Assembly: GCF_900129155.1 (NCBI RefSeq)
Contig: NZ_FQVF01000024.1
Location: 1-64,000 of the forward strand
Direction of reading: 5' to 3'
Origin: Marinomonas polaris DSM 16579
Lineage (GTDB): Bacteria; Pseudomonadota; Gammaproteobacteria; Pseudomonadales; Marinomonadaceae
DNA length: 64,000 nt
The notes under the pieces are model-generated. The model worked only from the letters and a program-made list of their open reading frames with translations. It was not told where the DNA came from and made no database searches. A program made the position numbers and the translations under genes. Below are positions 7,443 through 17,358 of this stretch, one piece after another; position 1 is the first letter of the stretch, and every line of letters starts with the position of its first letter.

Positions 7443-8720
7443 ATGGCCAACACCGAAGCCTTTTTCAGCCAAACTCTAGCTGAACGAGATCCAGAGCTTT
7501 TTGCAACAATCGTTGAAGAGCAAGAACGCCAAGAAACTGGTATTGAATTGATTGCATCTGAAAACATCACTTCAAAAGCAGTTCTAGAAGCTCAAGGTTC
7601 TGTTCTAACTAACAAATACGCAGAAGGTTATCCGAATCGTCGTTACTACGGTGGCTGTGAAGCGGTTGATGTTACTGAACAACTTGCTATAGATCGTGCT
7701 AAGCAATTGTTTAGCTGTGAATTCGCAAACGTACAGCCTCACTCTGGCGCCCAAGCTAATGGCGCGGTGATGCTTGCTCTACTTCAACCAGGCGACACAA
7801 TCCTAGGTATGTCTTTGGATGCTGGCGGTCACTTGACTCACGGCGCGCCACCAGCTCAGTCTGGCAAATGGTTCAATGCCATTCAATACCAAGTAAATCC
7901 TGACACACTATTGATCGATTACGATGCAATCGAAGCACAAGCAATAGAATGCAAGCCTAAAATGATTATCGCGGGTGGTTCAGCTATTCCTCGCGTTATT
8001 GATTTCAAACGTTTCCGTGAAATTGCTGACAAAGTTGGCGCTTACCTATTCGTAGACATGGCTCACATCGCAGGTCTTGTTGCAACAGGCGCTCACCCGT
8101 CTCCACTACCACATGCCCATGTTGTTACAACAACAACGCACAAAACACTGCGTGGACCACGTGGCGGTATGATTCTTTCCAACGATCTTGAACTTGGTAA
8201 AAAAATCAACTCTGCAGTATTCCCAGGCTACCAAGGTGGTCCACTAATGCACGTTATTGCTGGTAAAGCAGTTGCATTCGGTGAAGCACTTAAACCAGAA
8301 TTCAAAGTTTACATCGACCAAGTAGTTGCTAACGCTAAAGCCTTGGCTGCTGTTTTGATCGAACGCGGTTGTGATATTGTTACCGGTGGAACAGATACTC
8401 ATCTTATGCTAGTTGACCTTCGCCCTAAAGGCTTAAAAGGTAACATAGTCGATAAAGCACTAGAGCGCGCCGGCATTACTTGCAATAAAAACGGTATCCC
8501 GTTTGATACTGAAAAACCAATGATCACCTCTGGTATCCGTGTAGGAACGCCAGCGGCAACATCTCGCGGCTTTGGTATTGAAGAGTTCGAAAAAGTGGGT
8601 CATCTTATCAGTGACGTACTTGACGGTTTAGTTGATATGCCAGAAGGCAACCCTGAAGTTGAAGCTCGAGTGCTTGCAGAAGTAAAAGAGCTTTGTAAAC
8701 GCTTCCCACTTTACCGCTAA
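7443..8720 (+). CDS. glyA: Serine hydroxymethyltransferase (gcv-linked type)
   Basis: PLP enzyme interconverting serine plus tetrahydrofolate with glycine plus methylene-tetrahydrofolate. Family motifs: [49 protein letters not shown], and the PLP lysine (Lys234) in [14 protein letters not shown]. Length 425 aa. ATG 7443 is chosen over TTG 7401 because AAGAGGA precedes it by 8 nt. The [12 protein letters not shown] and [12 protein letters not shown] segments resemble the alphaproteobacterial-type GlyA more than E. coli GlyA (AGFSAYSRVVDW, HKTLAGPRGG), so this may be a second SHMT dedicated to the glycine cleavage system. That is inference. It is followed by gcvH. Confidence 0.95.
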   Translation: MANTEAFFSQTLAERDPELFATIVEEQERQETGIELIASENITSKAVLEAQGSVLTNKYAEGYPNRRYYGGCEAVDVTEQLAIDRAKQLFSCEFANVQPHSGAQANGAVMLALLQPGDTILGMSLDAGGHLTHGAPPAQSGKWFNAIQYQVNPDTLLIDYDAIEAQAIECKPKMIIAGGSAIPRVIDFKRFREIADKVGAYLFVDMAHIAGLVATGAHPSPLPHAHVVTTTTHKTLRGPRGGMILSNDLELGKKINSAVFPGYQGGPLMHVIAGKAVAFGEALKPEFKVYIDQVVANAKALAAVLIERGCDIVTGGTDTHLMLVDLRPKGLKGNIVDKALERAGITCNKNGIPFDTEKPMITSGIRVGTPAATSRGFGIEEFEKVGHLISDVLDGLVDMPEGNPEVEARVLAEVKELCKRFPLYR

Positions 8721-8727
8721 AATCACA

Positions 8728-8761
8728 TACCCAAGGCTTAACCTCCTTGGGTATTTTTTTA
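8728..8761 (+). terminator. Terminator/attenuator between glyA and gcvH
   Basis: ATACCCAAGG (8728-8737) and CCTTGGGTAT (8746-8755) with an 8-nt loop, followed by T7. A full intrinsic terminator lies only 17 nt before the gcvH ATG, so either gcvHP has its own promoter or read-through sets the glyA:gcvHP ratio. Confidence 0.85.
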
Positions 8762-8777
8762 AAGAGGCATAAATACT

Positions 8778-9161
8778 ATGAGCACTATTCCAGATAACCT
8801 AAAATACGCAGACTCTCATGAGTGGGTTTTAGACAACGGTGACGGTACAGTAACTGTTGGTATTACCGATCATGCACAAGATCTACTAGGCGACGTTGTT
8901 TACGTTGAGCTACCAGAAGTAGGCGCAGAAGTAACCGCTACAGAACAGTTCTCTCTTGTAGAGTCTGTAAAAGCCGCTTCTGACATTTATGCACCTGTTA
9001 ATGGCGAAGTGATTGAAGTGAATGATGCACTTAACGATGCGCCAGAGCTAATCAACGAAGCACCATATGAAGGCGCTTGGATTGCTAAAATCAAGCTAAG
9101 CAACACAGCTGATCTTGATAAACTACTTGATGCTGCAGGCTATTCAGCCACTATCGAATAG
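8778..9161 (+). CDS. gcvH: Glycine cleavage system H protein
   Basis: Lipoyl carrier that shuttles the aminomethyl group between GcvP, GcvT and Lpd. Length 127 aa is typical. The lipoylated lysine is Lys65 in [12 protein letters not shown], and the flanks [24 protein letters not shown] and [14 protein letters not shown] are characteristic. The ATG is preceded by AAAGAGG. It sits between glyA and gcvP. Confidence 0.97.
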   Translation: MSTIPDNLKYADSHEWVLDNGDGTVTVGITDHAQDLLGDVVYVELPEVGAEVTATEQFSLVESVKAASDIYAPVNGEVIEVNDALNDAPELINEAPYEGAWIAKIKLSNTADLDKLLDAAGYSATIE

Positions 9162-9170
9162 TCTCAACTA

Positions 9171-9203
9171 TAGGCTCTCCCTCTATTCTGTATTGAGAGC
9201 CTA
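9171..9203 (+). other. Hairpin in the gcvH-gcvP gap
   Basis: TAGGCTCTC (9171-9179) and GAGAGCCTA (9195-9203) form a 9-bp stem with a 15-nt loop. No U-tract follows, so it is more likely an mRNA-stabilising or processing structure than a terminator. Confidence 0.5.
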
Positions 9204-9238
9204 ATCTCCCAGATTTTATCTTAATAGGTGATTAAACC

Positions 9239-12103
9239 ATGACCTCGTGCATCCGCGATTTGTTAAATAACGATGAATTTATTGCTCGCCACATTGGCCC
9301 TGATGAAACAGAACAAGCCAAAATGCTAGCAACAATCGGCATAAATAGCCTTCCAGAACTAATCGAAAAAACGGTTCCAGAAGCCATTCGTCAAGCAAAT
9401 CTAGACCTTTCAGCTAAACCTGTTAGCGAAAGCGAAGCACTTGTGCAGTTAAAAGCCATCGCCAATCAAAACAAAGTGGCGCGTTCTTTTATCGGCATGG
9501 GTTATCACGACACACATGTGCCATCCCCTATTTTGCGTAACTTACTCGAAAATCCAGGTTGGTATACCGCGTACACACCTTACCAACCAGAGATTTCTCA
9601 AGGTCGTTTGGAAGCGCTATTAAACTTTCAACAAGTCATCATCGACCTAACTGGCATGGAAATATCTAACGCTTCTTTGTTAGATGAAGCAACGGCTGCT
9701 GCCGAAGCCATGACACTAATGAAACGCTCAAACCGCAAGAAAAGTGACAAGCTATTCGTTGCGAGTCACTGCTTGCCACAAACAATTGACGTTGTTAAAA
9801 CCCGTGCCGAGCTACTAGACATAGAAGTCATCGTTGATGATATCGCTAACTTTGCACAACACGATGTCTTTGGCGCCATCTTCCAATACCCAGGAATTGA
9901 CGGCACTGTTACTGATTTGAGTTCTGTTATTGCACATGCACATGAACAAGATGCTCTTGTCAGTATCGCTGTAGATCTACTTTCTCTTGTTCTATTGAAA
10001 TCTCCTGGTGAAATGGGCGCTGACATTGTATTCGGTTCTGCACAACGCTTTGGTGTGCCGATGGGCTTTGGTGGACCTCACGCTGCTTTCCTGGCAACGA
10101 AAGACGCATTTAAACGTTCTATGCCAGGTCGCGTTATCGGCGTATCTAAAGACAGTCATGGAAAACCAGCACTTCGCATGGCAATGCAGACCCGCGAGCA
10201 ACACATTCGCCGTGAAAAAGCGACTTCAAACATTTGTACCGCTCAAGCATTGCTTGCCATGATGGCTGGCTTTTATGCAGTTTATCACGGCCCTGCTGGC
10301 CTTAAGAAAATCGCTAATCGCATTGCTGCGTTGACAAGCTGCTTTGCTAACGCTATTAAAAAGCAAGGCTTCACAACGAACACAAGCTACTTTGATACCG
10401 TTATCGTCAACACTGGCGATCAAACAGACAGTATCATGGCAAAAGGCGCTGCGAAGTTAATGAACTTCTACAAAGTGTCTGAAGGCCAAATATCTGTCGC
10501 ACTAAACGAAACCATCACGCCAAATGATCTTATCGATTTGGCTGAATGTTTCGGTGCAGAACTATCGTTAGAAGACATTGCTAACACTGAAACAGCATAC
10601 GGTTTTGATGCTTCGATGCTACGTCAAGATGCCATCCTGACTCACCCAGTATTTAACAGCCATCACAGCGAAACCGAATTGATGCGCTACATGCACCAAT
10701 TGGAAGTGAAAGATATCGCACTAAACCAAAGCATGATTCCTCTTGGCTCTTGTACAATGAAGCTAAACGCTGCCTCTGAAATGATTCCTGTTACTTGGGC
10801 TGAATTCGGTCGTATTCATCCGTTTGCACCAAGCAATCAAGTTGCTGGCTATCACGCATTATTGCAAGAGCTTGTCGAGATGCTATCTAAAGCAACAGGC
10901 TACGACACAGTGTCTTTGCAACCAAACTCTGGTGCACAAGGTGAATACGCTGGCCTTATCGCTATCGATAAATACCACAAATCTCGTGGCGATCATGACC
11001 GCGATGTATGTTTGATTCCAAGCTCTGCACATGGAACAAACCCAGCTTCTGCTGCTCTTGCCGGCATGAAAGTTGTGATTGTTAAATGTGACGAAAACGG
11101 CAACATTGATTTGGTAGATCTTGCTGAAAAAGCAGAGAAGCATGCAGCACAACTTAGCTGCATCATGGCGACTTATCCATCTACTCACGGTGTATTCGAA
11201 GAACACATTCGTGAAGTCTGTGACATCGTTCATAAATTCGGCGGCCAAGTGTACATTGATGGCGCGAACTTAAACGCACTTGTGGGCGTCGCGCCTCCGG
11301 GCACATTCGGTGGTGATGTTTCTCACCTTAACCTACACAAAACATTCTGCATCCCACATGGTGGTGGCGGTCCTGGCATGGGTCCAATTGGTGTTAAATC
11401 TCACCTTGCACCTTTCCTACCGGGTCACGCTGTTGCGCCAGTTATGGGTATGCTTGAGCAACACGGCGCAGTATCTGCAGCACCGTACGGCAGTGCAAGC
11501 ATCCTTGTGATCACTTGGATGTACATTAAAATGATGGGGGACAAAGGCTTGCGTGATGCAACCTTCAACGCCATTTTGAATGCTAACTACATCGCTAAAC
11601 GCTTAGGCGAGCATTACCCTGTTCTTTACACTGGCAAAAACGGTACTGTGGCACACGAGTGTATTATCGACATTCGTCCACTAAAAGCAGAGTCAGGCAT
11701 CAGTGAAGAAGACATCGCTAAACGCTTGATGGACTTTGGTTTCCACGCACCAACCATGTCCTTCCCTGTTGCTGGTACGTTAATGATCGAACCAACAGAA
11801 TCTGAAAACCTTGAAGAACTAGATCGCTTCTGCGACTCCATGATTCAGATTCGTAAAGAGATCAGCAAGGTACAAGCTGGCGAATGGCCACTAGAAGATA
11901 ACCCGCTAGTTAATGCGCCACACACAGCAGACAGTCTTCTAGATATGGAATGGACGCATGCGTACTCACGCAAAGAAGCCGCTTATCCACTTACTTGGAT
12001 CAAAGCACGCAAATACTGGCCACCAGTTGGCCGTATCGACAACGTCTACGGTGACCGAAACCTATTCTGCGAATGCCCACCAATAGACAGCTACGAAGGC
12101 TAA
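9239..12103 (+). CDS. gcvP: Glycine dehydrogenase (decarboxylating), P protein
   Basis: PLP enzyme that decarboxylates glycine and loads the aminomethyl group on GcvH. It is the single-chain form (954 aa, fused alpha and beta halves as in E. coli). Recognisable parts: [10 protein letters not shown] at the N terminus, [63 protein letters not shown], and the PLP lysine Lys701 in [19 protein letters not shown] ribosome binding site AGGTG precedes the ATG. It is the last gene of the glyA-gcvH-gcvP unit. Confidence 0.97.
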   Translation: MTSCIRDLLNNDEFIARHIGPDETEQAKMLATIGINSLPELIEKTVPEAIRQANLDLSAKPVSESEALVQLKAIANQNKVARSFIGMGYHDTHVPSPILRNLLENPGWYTAYTPYQPEISQGRLEALLNFQQVIIDLTGMEISNASLLDEATAAAEAMTLMKRSNRKKSDKLFVASHCLPQTIDVVKTRAELLDIEVIVDDIANFAQHDVFGAIFQYPGIDGTVTDLSSVIAHAHEQDALVSIAVDLLSLVLLKSPGEMGADIVFGSAQRFGVPMGFGGPHAAFLATKDAFKRSMPGRVIGVSKDSHGKPALRMAMQTREQHIRREKATSNICTAQALLAMMAGFYAVYHGPAGLKKIANRIAALTSCFANAIKKQGFTTNTSYFDTVIVNTGDQTDSIMAKGAAKLMNFYKVSEGQISVALNETITPNDLIDLAECFGAELSLEDIANTETAYGFDASMLRQDAILTHPVFNSHHSETELMRYMHQLEVKDIALNQSMIPLGSCTMKLNAASEMIPVTWAEFGRIHPFAPSNQVAGYHALLQELVEMLSKATGYDTVSLQPNSGAQGEYAGLIAIDKYHKSRGDHDRDVCLIPSSAHGTNPASAALAGMKVVIVKCDENGNIDLVDLAEKAEKHAAQLSCIMATYPSTHGVFEEHIREVCDIVHKFGGQVYIDGANLNALVGVAPPGTFGGDVSHLNLHKTFCIPHGGGGPGMGPIGVKSHLAPFLPGHAVAPVMGMLEQHGAVSAAPYGSASILVITWMYIKMMGDKGLRDATFNAILNANYIAKRLGEHYPVLYTGKNGTVAHECIIDIRPLKAESGISEEDIAKRLMDFGFHAPTMSFPVAGTLMIEPTESENLEELDRFCDSMIQIRKEISKVQAGEWPLEDNPLVNAPHTADSLLDMEWTHAYSRKEAAYPLTWIKARKYWPPVGRIDNVYGDRNLFCECPPIDSYEG

Positions 12104-12134
12104 TCTTCGAAGCCCATAAAAAGCACTAGAAACG

Positions 12135-12167
12135 AAAAAGGCGAATCAGCGATGATTCGCCTTTTTT
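12135..12167 (+). terminator. Terminator after gcvP
   Basis: AAAAAGGCGAATCA / TGATTCGCCTTTTT around a GCGA tetraloop with a T6 run. It is a strong intrinsic terminator and is also usable from the minus strand. Confidence 0.9.
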
Positions 12168-12270
12168 AGTTCCGCATAAAACAGCATCAAAAACAAATAA
12201 GGGGAACTTCAAACTAAAAGATAAATATCTCATTTTTATGATCATATTTATCATATAAATTCATTTTTAT

Positions 12271-13188
12271 TTACTCACACTCACGACCACCCCAGTGCTC
12301 AAGCAGCGCATCACGAAACATCATTAACTTGGCTGATCGATGTCGAGCGGATGGATAGAGAAGTGTTAAAGGCGTCGATGATCGAGCATATTCATTTAAA
12401 ACGGGCGTCAACAACCCGTCTTTCAAATAATCCTCTACGAAAAAAGTCATCAATTGTGCCATACCAATACTCAATAACGCGGCTTCTACTAAAGGATCTC
12501 CATGATCAACAACTAAGCTTCCTCTAATGGGAAAGTCAGCATCTTTCTCATTATTCCGAAATGTCCAAGGAAATAATTGCCCAGTAGCTGGATTTCTAAC
12601 TTGCATGCAATTATGTGTAGCCAATTCCTCTAACTCCTTTGGGGAGCCATAAGATTCAAGATATTTTGGTGATGCAACCGTCACCCAATCAGCTGCCTTA
12701 AGAGGCCGCGCAATCACTCGGCTATCCTGAATATTTCCGCTACGAATGACAGCATCAAACCCTTCGCCTACCAGATCAACCACTCGATCAGTTAATACCA
12801 ACTCTATGGTGAGCTGTGGGTACTCATCCAATAATTTAGCGACAATAGGCATAACAACAACCCGGCCAAATGCTGATGGTGCGCTAATCTTCAAACTGCC
12901 TTTAGGTTCAAGCCCATATTCCAGTAACTCTTGATGCGCCTCTTCAAGGCCGCCAACTAACGGCTTAACACGTTTTAAAAATAACTCGCCATCTACTGTT
13001 AACTTTAAATTACGCGTATTACGGTGCAATAGGCGAAGACCTAACTGGGATTCCAATCGATTGACTGCTCTAGAGATACCAGATTGAGTCACATCTAATT
13101 GTTGAGCGGCAACAGTAAAACTCAGATTTTCAGCCACTTTAATAAATTGCCTTACAGCATTAAGATCGTATTCCATGATTTTATTCAT
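12271..13188 (-). CDS. LysR-family transcriptional regulator
   Basis: A 305-residue LysR regulator: N-terminal winged helix-turn-helix (NAVRQFIKVAENLSFTVAAQ, then SQSG-like TQSGISRAVNRLE at about residues 33-45) and a C-terminal periplasmic-binding-type effector domain. It belongs to the group with a short C-terminal domain linked to small efflux or dehydrogenase genes. It is divergent from, and its start lies 81 bp from, an MFS exporter gene, the usual arrangement for a regulator of that exporter. The start may be ATG 13188 or ATG 13176. The inducer is unknown. Confidence 0.88.
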   Translation of the reverse strand: MNKIMEYDLNAVRQFIKVAENLSFTVAAQQLDVTQSGISRAVNRLESQLGLRLLHRNTRNLKLTVDGELFLKRVKPLVGGLEEAHQELLEYGLEPKGSLKISAPSAFGRVVVMPIVAKLLDEYPQLTIELVLTDRVVDLVGEGFDAVIRSGNIQDSRVIARPLKAADWVTVASPKYLESYGSPKELEELATHNCMQVRNPATGQLFPWTFRNNEKDADFPIRGSLVVDHGDPLVEAALLSIGMAQLMTFFVEDYLKDGLLTPVLNEYARSSTPLTLLYPSARHRSAKLMMFRDALLEHWGGRECE

Positions 13189-13269
13189 TACTCAAATGAT
13201 TTAATTGCATTTATCAAACTTAAATCATTAAAGATAATCTCACAACTTAAAACTATGTTGGAGAGAGAA

Positions 13270-14433
13270 ATGCGAACACCACTACCCATTAGTGTTTATA
13301 TGCTGAGTTTTGGCATTTTCATTATGATCAGTTGCGAACTACAAGTATTAGGCATGATGGAACAATTAGCAGCAGCGTTGACGATCAGCATCGCTCAGGC
13401 AGGATATTTAGTTTCTATTTTTGCTGCTAGTATGGCCATTGGTGGCCCCATATTGGCGATATTAGTTTCTAGACTAGCCGTTAAAAAAACCTTGATGATG
13501 CTCTACATCATCTTTATTTTAGGTGAACTACTTGGCGGTTTTTCGAATACTTTTAGCCAACTAGTCATCGCTCGATCTATAACAGGCATGGTTTCAGGTG
13601 CATTTTTTGGTGTTTCTATTGGCTTATCAGCTCGACTTGTCAATTCAGATAGCAAACTTAAAGCCATATCAACGGTATTAGCAGGTATTATGCTTGGCAC
13701 CATCATAGGCTTGCCGCTGGCTAAAGTAGTGTCTGAATACAGCAACTGGCAAACCAGTTTTTTCCTTGTTGTAGGTCTGGCAAGTATCAGTGCTTTATTG
13801 ACACACTTGACCCTACCCGATCTTTCGCCCGAACCACCACAACCTCTTAGAAAAGAATTAGGCGCTATTTTTGATACTCGGCTTTGGTGGGTGTTTTGTA
13901 CCAGTTTCTGTATCATTGGTGCCGTATACGCTCCGTTTAGCTATATAGTCCCTATTCTCAATGAAACATCTGGAATATCTCAAAACAGCATCACATTAAT
14001 TCTCTTTGCATACGGTGGCATTATGCTCATCGGAAACAATTTGGTTGCTAAAATGGCAGCGAAAAATACAAAAAGAACGCTCGTAATAGGCATCAGTTTT
14101 CTAATTGTCAATCTGTGTATATTTGCCCTTTTTAATGATTATCATTGGCTAGCAATAACCTGTACTTTACTGCTCGGGTTATGTGGCGTAAGCCTAAACC
14201 CTGCCATGGTCAGTCGATTAATGGAATTGCCTCAAGGCGGTCGTGCATTTATCAACACGCTACATGCGTCAATGATAACTTTAGGTATCATGTTTGGCAG
14301 CTTTACTGCTGGAATAGCGTTATCGTTCGGCTACCAGCTAACAATAACCATTTGGGTAGGTGCTGCTATTGCTTTTTTCGGTTTATTGATTTTGACATTT
14401 AGCCCTATAAACACACATACACTTTCTAAATAG
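13270..14433 (+). CDS. MFS transporter, DHA1-type exporter
   Basis: A 387-residue major facilitator protein with about 12 hydrophobic segments, beginning MRTPLPISVYMLSFGIF. The motif near helices 2-3 (LAILVSRLAVKKTL) and the helix 4-5 region (ARSITGMVSGAFFGVSIGLS) resemble AraJ/NepI/chloramphenicol-efflux-type DHA1 exporters, so export of a drug, sugar or nucleoside is likely; the substrate cannot be told. The start is placed at ATG 13270, where GGAG lies 6 nt upstream; the frame extends upstream into the divergent LysR gene without a ribosome binding site. It is probably controlled by that LysR. Confidence 0.85.
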   Translation: MRTPLPISVYMLSFGIFIMISCELQVLGMMEQLAAALTISIAQAGYLVSIFAASMAIGGPILAILVSRLAVKKTLMMLYIIFILGELLGGFSNTFSQLVIARSITGMVSGAFFGVSIGLSARLVNSDSKLKAISTVLAGIMLGTIIGLPLAKVVSEYSNWQTSFFLVVGLASISALLTHLTLPDLSPEPPQPLRKELGAIFDTRLWWVFCTSFCIIGAVYAPFSYIVPILNETSGISQNSITLILFAYGGIMLIGNNLVAKMAAKNTKRTLVIGISFLIVNLCIFALFNDYHWLAITCTLLLGLCGVSLNPAMVSRLMELPQGGRAFINTLHASMITLGIMFGSFTAGIALSFGYQLTITIWVGAAIAFFGLLILTFSPINTHTLSK

Positions 14434-14572
14434 TTAAAACGTCAAACTATTAAACGCTCATGTAACCGTTTTAGTACAAAAGTCACGAACAGACACCTTT
14501 CGTTTCAATTCTTCTATCGAACGCCACCTATATTTTATTTACAATAAACATACTATGTTTTGAGAAAGTAAA

Positions 14573-15649
14573 ATGTACAAATGCTATTTGAAGAAAGTAT
14601 TAGAATGGTTACTTGGGAATAAAGACAATCCATTTGAGTACACACATCACGCTATATTGCTAGTAGGCACGGTTCTATACATCTACGCAGCTATAGCGAA
14701 CTACTACCTTGAACTAGCAGGCATATACAGCATCTACTTCCAGCTTGTTTTAGCCCTTTTAATTTTTGTCATTTGGTATCTATCTCGCTGGCGAAACCAA
14801 TTCAAAAAAATGAGAATTGCATTTATTACTATCATTATATTGGTATCAATACCTGCAAATTGGATTGGCAACGGAGGATCAAATGGCCCTACCTATTTTG
14901 TCGATCTTGGTTTACTTATTTACATCTCTGTCTCATTCAAAGACCTAGGGATTTATCGTCGCCTCGGGCAATTTTTTTGCATCATCATTCCTATCCCATT
15001 AATTTTATTTGAAAAGGAATACCCCGATATTATTTTTCAATATGCTACAGAAACACAGAAGCAGATTGATCTAACAATTACCTTTATCATTATTGGTCTT
15101 TTTTTGATCGTTATGATGGAAAGCTTATCCACCAGATTCAAATTAGAAAGAAATAAAGCAGAACAGCTATCTAAGAAACTGCGCAACTTATCAGAAAAAG
15201 ACTCACTTACTGGCCTATATAATCGCAGAATATTAGATAAGCAATATTCATTATGGAAAACACAAGACCGAATTTTCAGCTTTGCTTTATTGGATTTAGA
15301 TCATTTTAAAAAACAAAATGATCAATGGGGACACAACTATGGGGATGATATCTTGCGAACGTTTTCATCTCTATTAAAGGATGTTGCTATAAACAATAAA
15401 GGTTTCGCTATAAGACTTGGCGGGGAAGAATTTGTCCTTCTGCTTCCCTTGTCAGCTGATGGCTCCTACCAAATAATCCGTCAAGCTGCAGATACATTCA
15501 GCAAAACTCCCTTACTACATGGGCCGGTTACATTTAGTGCCGGCGTAGCTCAAAGCACGCCCAATGACAACCAAAGCGAGCTATTAAAACGTGCTGATAA
15601 TTTAATGTATCAGGCTAAGAACAAAGGTCGTAACTGTATTTGCAAATAA
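14573..15649 (+). CDS. Membrane-bound diguanylate cyclase (GGDEF)
   Basis: A 358-residue protein with about six membrane segments (residues ~27-180) followed by a short helical linker and a GGDEF domain starting at DSLTGLYNRR (210-219). The active site GGEEF is intact at 283-287 with DLDHFK upstream, so it should make c-di-GMP. The inhibitory I-site (RxxD, nine residues before GGEEF) is replaced by NNKG, so product inhibition through that site is not expected. The sensory membrane region is not a recognised named domain. No operon partner: 139 bp follow the MFS gene and a convergent gene lies downstream. Confidence 0.9.
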   Translation: MYKCYLKKVLEWLLGNKDNPFEYTHHAILLVGTVLYIYAAIANYYLELAGIYSIYFQLVLALLIFVIWYLSRWRNQFKKMRIAFITIIILVSIPANWIGNGGSNGPTYFVDLGLLIYISVSFKDLGIYRRLGQFFCIIIPIPLILFEKEYPDIIFQYATETQKQIDLTITFIIIGLFLIVMMESLSTRFKLERNKAEQLSKKLRNLSEKDSLTGLYNRRILDKQYSLWKTQDRIFSFALLDLDHFKKQNDQWGHNYGDDILRTFSSLLKDVAINNKGFAIRLGGEEFVLLLPLSADGSYQIIRQAADTFSKTPLLHGPVTFSAGVAQSTPNDNQSELLKRADNLMYQAKNKGRNCICK

Positions 15650-15706
15650 ATAATTGCTTACAGGTGGCAGGTTAAAAAGGACGCCAGTTCACCTCCAAAC
15701 AAAACA

Positions 15707-15727
15707 AGGGGTGGAATATCCACCCCT
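15707..15727 (-). terminator. Terminator of the TRAP/dehydrogenase operon
   Basis: AGGGGTGGA (15707-15715), 3-nt loop, TCCACCCCT (15719-15727). On the minus strand it is followed by TGTTTTGTTTGG, so it ends the minus-strand operon. Confidence 0.75.
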
Positions 15728-15739
15728 GTCAAATTCAGA

Positions 15740-17317
15740 TTAACAACCCCATTTACCATCGTAAAGTCGTTTAAGATCTAGCGGATTAGCCTCTTTTAAT
15801 GCCTGTGGCAGCAAGCTATCTGGAACGGCTTGATAGCATACAGGTCTCAAAAAACGGGCGATAGCAGCACTACCAACAGACGTTGTCCGACTATCTGAGG
15901 TCGAAGGAAAAGGACCACCGTGTACTGTCGCATGACCGACCTCAAGACCTGGAGGCCAACCATTAATCAGTAACCTACCAGCTTTGCGCTCTAGTATAGG
16001 TATCAGACTTCGAGCCGTTTCGAAATCTATGTCATCAAGTTGAAGTGTCGCTGTCAGCTGCCCCTCTAAACGTTCCGCCACCTGAGCCATTTCAGCCAAA
16101 TCGTTGCATTCAACTATCAATGCAGCCGATCCAAAAACCTCCTCATGCAATGACTCGTCATTAATGAAGTCTTCAGCAGCCACCGAGAATAACGCAGCCC
16201 TGCATTGATTAGGCTTATCTGACGCCTCAGCTTGGGCGTTCATCCGCACGCTTGGATTGTTACAAAGCGCCGACACTCCATGCTCATAGGCCTCGTAGAT
16301 ACCAGGAGTAAGCATAGTATTAGTTGTAGCCCGATTGACAGCCGCAGATGCAGATGCAACAAAAGCATCCAGAGCCAAACCTTTTTCAGCAATCAACAAT
16401 CCAGGACTAGTACAATACTGACCAGCACAAGTATTGAGAGTATTCACAAATGCTTCGGCTAGATCCTCCCCACGACGCTTCAATGCTCCTTGAAGTAAAA
16501 AGACCGGGTTGCTTGAACTCATCTCGGCAAATACAGGTATCGGCTCCTTACGGTGCTGAGCGATATGCATAAGAGCCGTTCCACCACTGAAAGACCCTGT
16601 AAAGCCAATTGCTTTAATACGACGATCAGCGACAAGTTTTGCACCAACTTCACGACCTGACCCGAAAAGTACAGAAAACACACCTTCAGGCATACCGCAT
16701 TTTGCTACTGCTTTTTGAACAGCGCGACCAACAAGTTCAGAAGTCCCAGGATGAGCTGAATGAGCCTTAACTATTACAGGGCAACCAGCAGCTAATGCCG
16801 AAGCAGTGTCACCACCAGCAACAGAGAATGCTAACGGAAAATTACTAGCACCGAAAACAACCACTGGCCCCAATGGTATTTGACGTAAACGCATATCCAC
16901 ACGCGGCAAAGGCTGACGATCCGGTAATGCTGGCTCAATACGCACATCAAGCCAGTCACCACTGCGCACAACTTTTGCAAACAAACGAAGTTGCATACAG
17001 GTTCGTGCTCGCTCACCTTCAACTCGAGTTTGAGGCAGCCCAGTTTCATCCATCACACGTTTAACTAGCTCTTCGCCAATACTTTCTATTTCATTAGCAA
17101 TGATGTCTAGAAAGCTGGCTCGCTCCTCTAGCGTAGTTTCACGATATTGGTCGAACGCATCCCAAGCTAGCTGCGCTGAACGTTCAACTTCTAGTGAGCT
17201 CCCGCCTAGATATACAGGATCAAGCTGTTCACCAGTAGCAGGATTGACAGCATAAATAGGATCACCAGAGCCACTAACACGCTGCTGACCAATTAACATT
17301 TCACCGGTTAAAGACAT
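15740..17317 (-). CDS. Aldehyde dehydrogenase, ketoglutarate-semialdehyde type
   Basis: A 525-residue NAD(P)-dependent aldehyde dehydrogenase. FTGS lies at 239-242, the general base Glu265 in VFAEMSSSNPVF and the catalytic Cys302 in GQYCTSPG. The sequence style (FAEMSSSNPVFLL, GWPPGLEVGHATVHGGPFPSTSD) is that of alpha-ketoglutaric semialdehyde (2,5-dioxopentanoate) dehydrogenases of sugar-acid and hydroxyproline catabolism, which yield 2-oxoglutarate. It is the last gene of an operon with a TRAP transporter and an iron alcohol dehydrogenase; no dehydratase or epimerase accompanies it, so the actual substrate here is not certain. Confidence 0.85.
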   Translation of the reverse strand: MSLTGEMLIGQQRVSGSGDPIYAVNPATGEQLDPVYLGGSSLEVERSAQLAWDAFDQYRETTLEERASFLDIIANEIESIGEELVKRVMDETGLPQTRVEGERARTCMQLRLFAKVVRSGDWLDVRIEPALPDRQPLPRVDMRLRQIPLGPVVVFGASNFPLAFSVAGGDTASALAAGCPVIVKAHSAHPGTSELVGRAVQKAVAKCGMPEGVFSVLFGSGREVGAKLVADRRIKAIGFTGSFSGGTALMHIAQHRKEPIPVFAEMSSSNPVFLLQGALKRRGEDLAEAFVNTLNTCAGQYCTSPGLLIAEKGLALDAFVASASAAVNRATTNTMLTPGIYEAYEHGVSALCNNPSVRMNAQAEASDKPNQCRAALFSVAAEDFINDESLHEEVFGSAALIVECNDLAEMAQVAERLEGQLTATLQLDDIDFETARSLIPILERKAGRLLINGWPPGLEVGHATVHGGPFPSTSDSRTTSVGSAAIARFLRPVCYQAVPDSLLPQALKEANPLDLKRLYDGKWGC

Positions 17318-17358
17318 ATAGCCTCCTTATAAATAGTCACAAATAGCAGCCAAGGGTA

